DNA of 8,136 nucleotides, taken from Clostridiales bacterium. Lineage in GTDB: Bacteria; Bacillota; Clostridia; Oscillospirales; Ruminococcaceae. Positions 4,920 to 8,136 of the stretch are shown piece after piece. The notes below the pieces were generated by a model. The model made no database searches. It was not told the origin of the DNA and saw only the letters and a list, made by a program, of their open reading frames with translations. Numbering within the stretch: the first letter of the stretch is position 1; every line of letters starts with the position of its first letter. The stretch lies in assembly GCA_012523875.1 (NCBI GenBank), contig JAAYSW010000124.1:1-8136 (forward strand), given 5' to 3'. Both the position numbers and the translations under genes were made by a program.

Positions 4920-7004
4920 ATGCCGAGAGATTGTTCACTCGAACAAACAAGAAATATTGGTATAATGGCCCATATTGATGCAGGCAAAACAACTACGAGT
5001 GAGAGAATTTTGTTTTATACGGGTATAAACCATAAGATAGGAGAAACTCACGAAGGTGCTGCAACAATGGACTGGATGGAGCAAGAGCAGGAAAGGGGTA
5101 TCACAATTACCTCTGCTGCAACGACTGCATACTGGGCTGGCCATAGAATCAATATTATAGATACACCAGGACACGTTGATTTTACAGTTGAGGTTGAGCG
5201 TTCACTTAGAGTGCTAGACGGATCTGTGACAGTGTTTTGTGCCAAGGGAGGCGTTGAGCCACAGTCTGAAACTGTATGGCGTCAAGCTGATAAATATAAA
5301 GTTCCAAGAATGGCTTATATAAATAAGATGGATATCACAGGTGCTGATTTCTTTAAGGTTGTTGGTATGATGCATGACAGATTGAAATGTAATGCAGTTC
5401 CAATCCAAATTCCAATAGGCGCAGAGGATACATTCAAGGGAATGGTTGATCTTATTGAGATGAAAGCATATGTATATTATGACAACCTTGGAAAAGATAT
5501 ACGAGTAGAGGAAATTCCAGAGGATTTGGTTGATAAGGCAACAGAGCTTCGAGCATCTCTATTAGATACAGTTGCTGAACAGGATGAAGAATTGATGGAA
5601 AAATACCTTGAAGGTGAAGAATTATCAATTGAAGAAATCAAAAAGGGAATAAGAGTCGGCGTTCTAGCTAATAAGATTGTTCCAGTTGTTTGTGGTACAT
5701 CTTACAAAAACAAGGGCGTTCAAAAGCTTCTTGATGCTATAGTTGACTATATGCCCTCACCAATTGATGTTCCAAATATCAAGGGTACTAGGCCTGATAC
5801 AGGTGAGGAATGTGAAATACCTTCATCAGATAAAGAACCATTTGCTGCATTAGCATTTAAGATTGCTACTGATCCATTCGTTGGAAAACTCTGTTTCTTT
5901 AGGGTTTATTCGGGTTCATTAGATGCAGGTTCAACTATATTGAACGCTACTAAGGACAATAATGAGAGAATTGGACGTATTCTTCAAATGCACTCAAACC
6001 ATAGGAAGGATATCGATACAATCTATGCTGGGGATATTGCAGCTGCAGTAGGTTTGAAGAATACTACAACAGGCGACACGCTATGTGATCCAAAATCACC
6101 AGTTATATTGGAATCAATGGAATTCCCAGAGCCTGTAATTAATTTGGCTATCGAGCCAAAAACAAAGGCAGGACAGGAGAAGATGGGTATTGCTTTGTCT
6201 AAGCTTTCAGAGGAAGACCCAACATTCAGAACATGGACTGATGAGGAAACAGGTCAGACTATTATTGCAGGTATGGGTGAGCTTCATCTTGAAATCATTG
6301 TGGATAGATTATTCCGTGAGTTTAAAATCGAAGCTAACGTAGGTGCACCACAAGTTTCATACAAGGAAACAATTACTGGCGAAGCTGACGTTGACCATAA
6401 ATATGCAAGGCAGTCCGGTGGTAAGGGTCAATATGGTCATGTTAAGATTAGAATTATGCCAAATGAATCCGGTAAGGGATATGAATTTATCAATAAAATT
6501 GTTGGTGGTTCTATTCCTAAGGAATATATTCCAGCAGTTGATGCAGGAATTAAGGGTGCTATGCAAACAGGTATCCTTGCTGGATATCAAGTAGTTGACG
6601 TTAAGGTAGAGCTATATGATGGTTCATATCATGAAGTTGACTCATCCGAAATGGCATTTAAGATAGCAGGTTCAATGGCGTTTAAGGAAGCGATGAGAAA
6701 AGCAAACCCAATTATTCTTGAACCAATTATGAAGGTTATTGTAATTGTTCCTGAAGATTATATGGGCGATGTTATCGGCGACTTGAACTCAAGAAGAGGA
6801 CAGATATTAGGAATGGAAGCAAGAGCGGGAGCACAACAAATCAATGCACTTGTACCACTTTCAGAAATGTTTGGATATTCTAATGATTTGCGTTCTAAGA
6901 CACAGGGAAGAGGGCAATATTCAATGGAACCAGATAGCTATATTCAAGTTCCTAAATCTATTTCAGAGAAGATTATGGTTTCAAGAAATGGTAAGGAAGT
7001 ATAA
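4920..7004 (+). CDS. fusA: Translation elongation factor G (EF-G)
   Basis: This 694-residue cytoplasmic GTPase drives tRNA-mRNA translocation after peptide bond formation and, with ribosome recycling factor, splits ribosomes. The G domain shows the P-loop AHIDAGKT (17-24), switch I RGITIT with T62, DTPGH (81-85) and NKMD (135-138). Its fifth G motif reads CGTSYKNKGV (258-267), where many EF-Gs have SAF or SAL. The G-prime insertion lies roughly at 158-252. Domain II begins near 306 (PFAALAFKIATDPFVGKL), domain III covers about 403-478, and domain IV about 479-600 with the decoding-centre tip YHEVDSSEMAF (570-580). Domain V follows, including GDVIGDLNSRRGQILGME. The length is normal for bacterial EF-G, and no feature suggests the non-canonical paralogue EF-G2. 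GAGGAGG ends 5 nt before the ATG. The gene lies between rpsG and tuf as in most bacteria. Confidence 0.98.
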   Translation: MPRDCSLEQTRNIGIMAHIDAGKTTTSERILFYTGINHKIGETHEGAATMDWMEQEQERGITITSAATTAYWAGHRINIIDTPGHVDFTVEVERSLRVLDGSVTVFCAKGGVEPQSETVWRQADKYKVPRMAYINKMDITGADFFKVVGMMHDRLKCNAVPIQIPIGAEDTFKGMVDLIEMKAYVYYDNLGKDIRVEEIPEDLVDKATELRASLLDTVAEQDEELMEKYLEGEELSIEEIKKGIRVGVLANKIVPVVCGTSYKNKGVQKLLDAIVDYMPSPIDVPNIKGTRPDTGEECEIPSSDKEPFAALAFKIATDPFVGKLCFFRVYSGSLDAGSTILNATKDNNERIGRILQMHSNHRKDIDTIYAGDIAAAVGLKNTTTGDTLCDPKSPVILESMEFPEPVINLAIEPKTKAGQEKMGIALSKLSEEDPTFRTWTDEETGQTIIAGMGELHLEIIVDRLFREFKIEANVGAPQVSYKETITGEADVDHKYARQSGGKGQYGHVKIRIMPNESGKGYEFINKIVGGSIPKEYIPAVDAGIKGAMQTGILAGYQVVDVKVELYDGSYHEVDSSEMAFKIAGSMAFKEAMRKANPIILEPIMKVIVIVPEDYMGDVIGDLNSRRGQILGMEARAGAQQINALVPLSEMFGYSNDLRSKTQGRGQYSMEPDSYIQVPKSISEKIMVSRNGKEV

Positions 7005-7029
7005 ATTTTAATTATTTTCTTAAAAACAC

Positions 7030-7058
7030 TTGAAATTATCAATGATATCTGATAGTAT
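7030..7058 (+). promoter_or_regulatory. Candidate tuf promoter in the fusA-tuf gap
   Basis: TTGAAA (7030-7035) and TAGTAT (7053-7058) are 17 nt apart, and TGA directly precedes the -10, forming an extended -10. A second -10-like TATAAT follows at 7071-7076 with no good -35. A dedicated tuf promoter would allow EF-Tu, normally the most abundant protein, to exceed the level set by the rest of the cluster. No terminator is visible between fusA and tuf, so co-transcription is also expected. Confidence 0.5.
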
Positions 7059-7103
7059 AGTAAATATTAGTATAATAAATTATAAATGAGGAGGACTATC
7101 CCA

Positions 7104-8136
7104 ATGGCTAAGGCTAAATTTGAAAGAACTAAACCCCACGTAAATATTGGTACAATCGGTCACGTTGACCATGGTAAAACTACTTTGACAGCAGCTATCA
7201 CAAAGACCCTTTCACTTAAAGGTAATGCTCAATTTGAAGATTATGCTGCAATTGACAAGGCACCTGAAGAGAGAGAGCGTGGTATTACAATTAACACATC
7301 TCACGTTGAGTATGAAACAGAGACTCGTCACTATGCTCACGTTGACTGTCCAGGGCATGCTGACTACATCAAGAATATGATTACAGGTGCAGCACAGATG
7401 GATGGAGCAATCATGGTTGTTGCTTCAACTGATGGCCCAATGGCTCAAACTAACGAGCATCTACTTTTGGCACGTCAAGTTGGTGTTCCATCAATTGTTG
7501 TATTTATGAACAAAACTGATCTTGTGGATGACGAAGAATTACTAGAATTAGTTGAAATGGATATTCGTGATGCATTGAATAAATACGAATTCCCAGGTGA
7601 TGATACACCAATTATTATGGGTTCAGCATATAAAGCATTAACAGCTGATAACAATATTGATGACCCAGCATATAAGCCAATTCTTGATTTAATGGATGCT
7701 GTTGACACATGGATTCCAACACCTGACAGAAAGTCTGATCTTCCATTCTTAATGCCAGTTGAGGATACTATGACTATTACAGGTCGTGGTACAGTTGCTA
7801 CTGGTAGAGTTGAAAGAGGACAAATTAAGACTGGTGATGAAGTTGAGCTTGTTGGTTTGACAGAAGAAAAGACAAAGACAGTTGTTACTGGTATCGAAAT
7901 GTTCAGAAAGATTCTTGACTACGCTGAAGCTGGCGATAACATCGGTGCATTGCTTCGTGGTATTCAAAGGGCAGACATAAAAAGAGGTCAAGTACTTTGC
8001 AAGCCAGGCTCAATTCAACCACTTACAAAGTTTGTAGGTCAAATCTACGTTTTGAAGAAGGAAGAAGGCGGCCGTCATACACCTTTCTTCAACAACTATA
8101 GACCACAGTTCTACTTTAGAACAACTGACGTTACTG
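7104..8136 (+). CDS. tuf: Translation elongation factor Tu (EF-Tu), C-terminus off right edge
   Basis: This is the first 344 codons of EF-Tu (about 395-400 residues in full), the GTPase that delivers aminoacyl-tRNA to the ribosomal A site. The window holds the complete G domain and domain II, and the start of domain III (YRPQFYFRTTDVT). Motifs seen are the P-loop GHVDHGKT (19-26), RGITIN with T62, DCPGH (81-85, H85 needed for GTP hydrolysis), NKTD (136-139) and GSAYKAL (173-179). Two G motifs depart from the usual NKCD and SAL, and PQTREH is AQTNEH (114-119). The loop after the G5 motif (ADNNIDDPAYKPI, 181-193) is a few residues longer than in E. coli. Everything else is intact, so I read it as a functional, lineage-divergent EF-Tu rather than a decayed copy. 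GAGGAGGA ends 8 nt before the ATG. Whether the genome has a second tuf cannot be seen. Confidence 0.97.
   Translation, partial: MAKAKFERTKPHVNIGTIGHVDHGKTTLTAAITKTLSLKGNAQFEDYAAIDKAPEERERGITINTSHVEYETETRHYAHVDCPGHADYIKNMITGAAQMDGAIMVVASTDGPMAQTNEHLLLARQVGVPSIVVFMNKTDLVDDEELLELVEMDIRDALNKYEFPGDDTPIIMGSAYKALTADNNIDDPAYKPILDLMDAVDTWIPTPDRKSDLPFLMPVEDTMTITGRGTVATGRVERGQIKTGDEVELVGLTEEKTKTVVTGIEMFRKILDYAEAGDNIGALLRGIQRADIKRGQVLCKPGSIQPLTKFVGQIYVLKKEEGGRHTPFFNNYRPQFYFRTTDVT

Overview
The window is AT-rich, uses strong purine-rich ribosome binding sites and near-consensus sigma-A promoters (TTGACA-17-TATAAT), and carries the long Gram-positive form of ribosomal protein S12. Together with a citrate synthase that has the HGGGNNSTF variant motif, this points to a low-GC Firmicute, most likely a member of the Clostridia. 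I cannot fix the family from sequence alone. All identifications come from reading motifs and lengths; no database search was possible.

Layout. Positions 1-832 (minus) hold the N-terminal part of a SulP-family anion permease that runs off the left edge, with its own promoter at 919-947. Positions 988-1830 (minus) are a stand-alone prephenate dehydrogenase (tyrA). A 294-nt divergent intergenic region separates it from a plus-strand citrate synthase (2125-3489). Both divergent promoters have an inverted repeat inside the -35/-10 spacer, which is suggestive of operators. The citrate synthase gene ends in a long-looped intrinsic terminator (3509-3583). A consensus promoter at 3594-3622 then starts the classical str cluster: rpsL (3682-4110), rpsG (4348-4818), fusA (4920-7004) and tuf (7104 to the right edge, incomplete).

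How the genes fit together. TyrA commits prephenate to tyrosine, citrate synthase opens the oxidative branch of the TCA cycle or feeds glutamate synthesis, and the str cluster makes S12, S7 and the elongation factors EF-G and EF-Tu. The genes are ordinary core genes in an ordinary order. The spacing in the str cluster is less ordinary: rpsL-rpsG is separated by 237 nt, rpsG-fusA by 101 nt and fusA-tuf by 99 nt, and the last two gaps contain promoter-like elements.

The most interesting part of the window is the rpsL-rpsG gap (4111-4347). It is not coding, but it is packed with consecutive small hairpins, one capped by a GUGA (GNRA) loop. It also has a duplicated CCAATGG..CGAGTAC element, two pyrimidine tracts complementary to the rpsG Shine-Dalgarno sequence, and short strings resembling 16S rRNA. 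I infer a structured cis-regulatory RNA controlling S7 (and perhaps EF-G) translation, possibly by S7 itself. This is analogous in position to the S7 site in the E. coli str mRNA but not evidently the same structure. This is a hypothesis from the sequence, not a demonstrated element.
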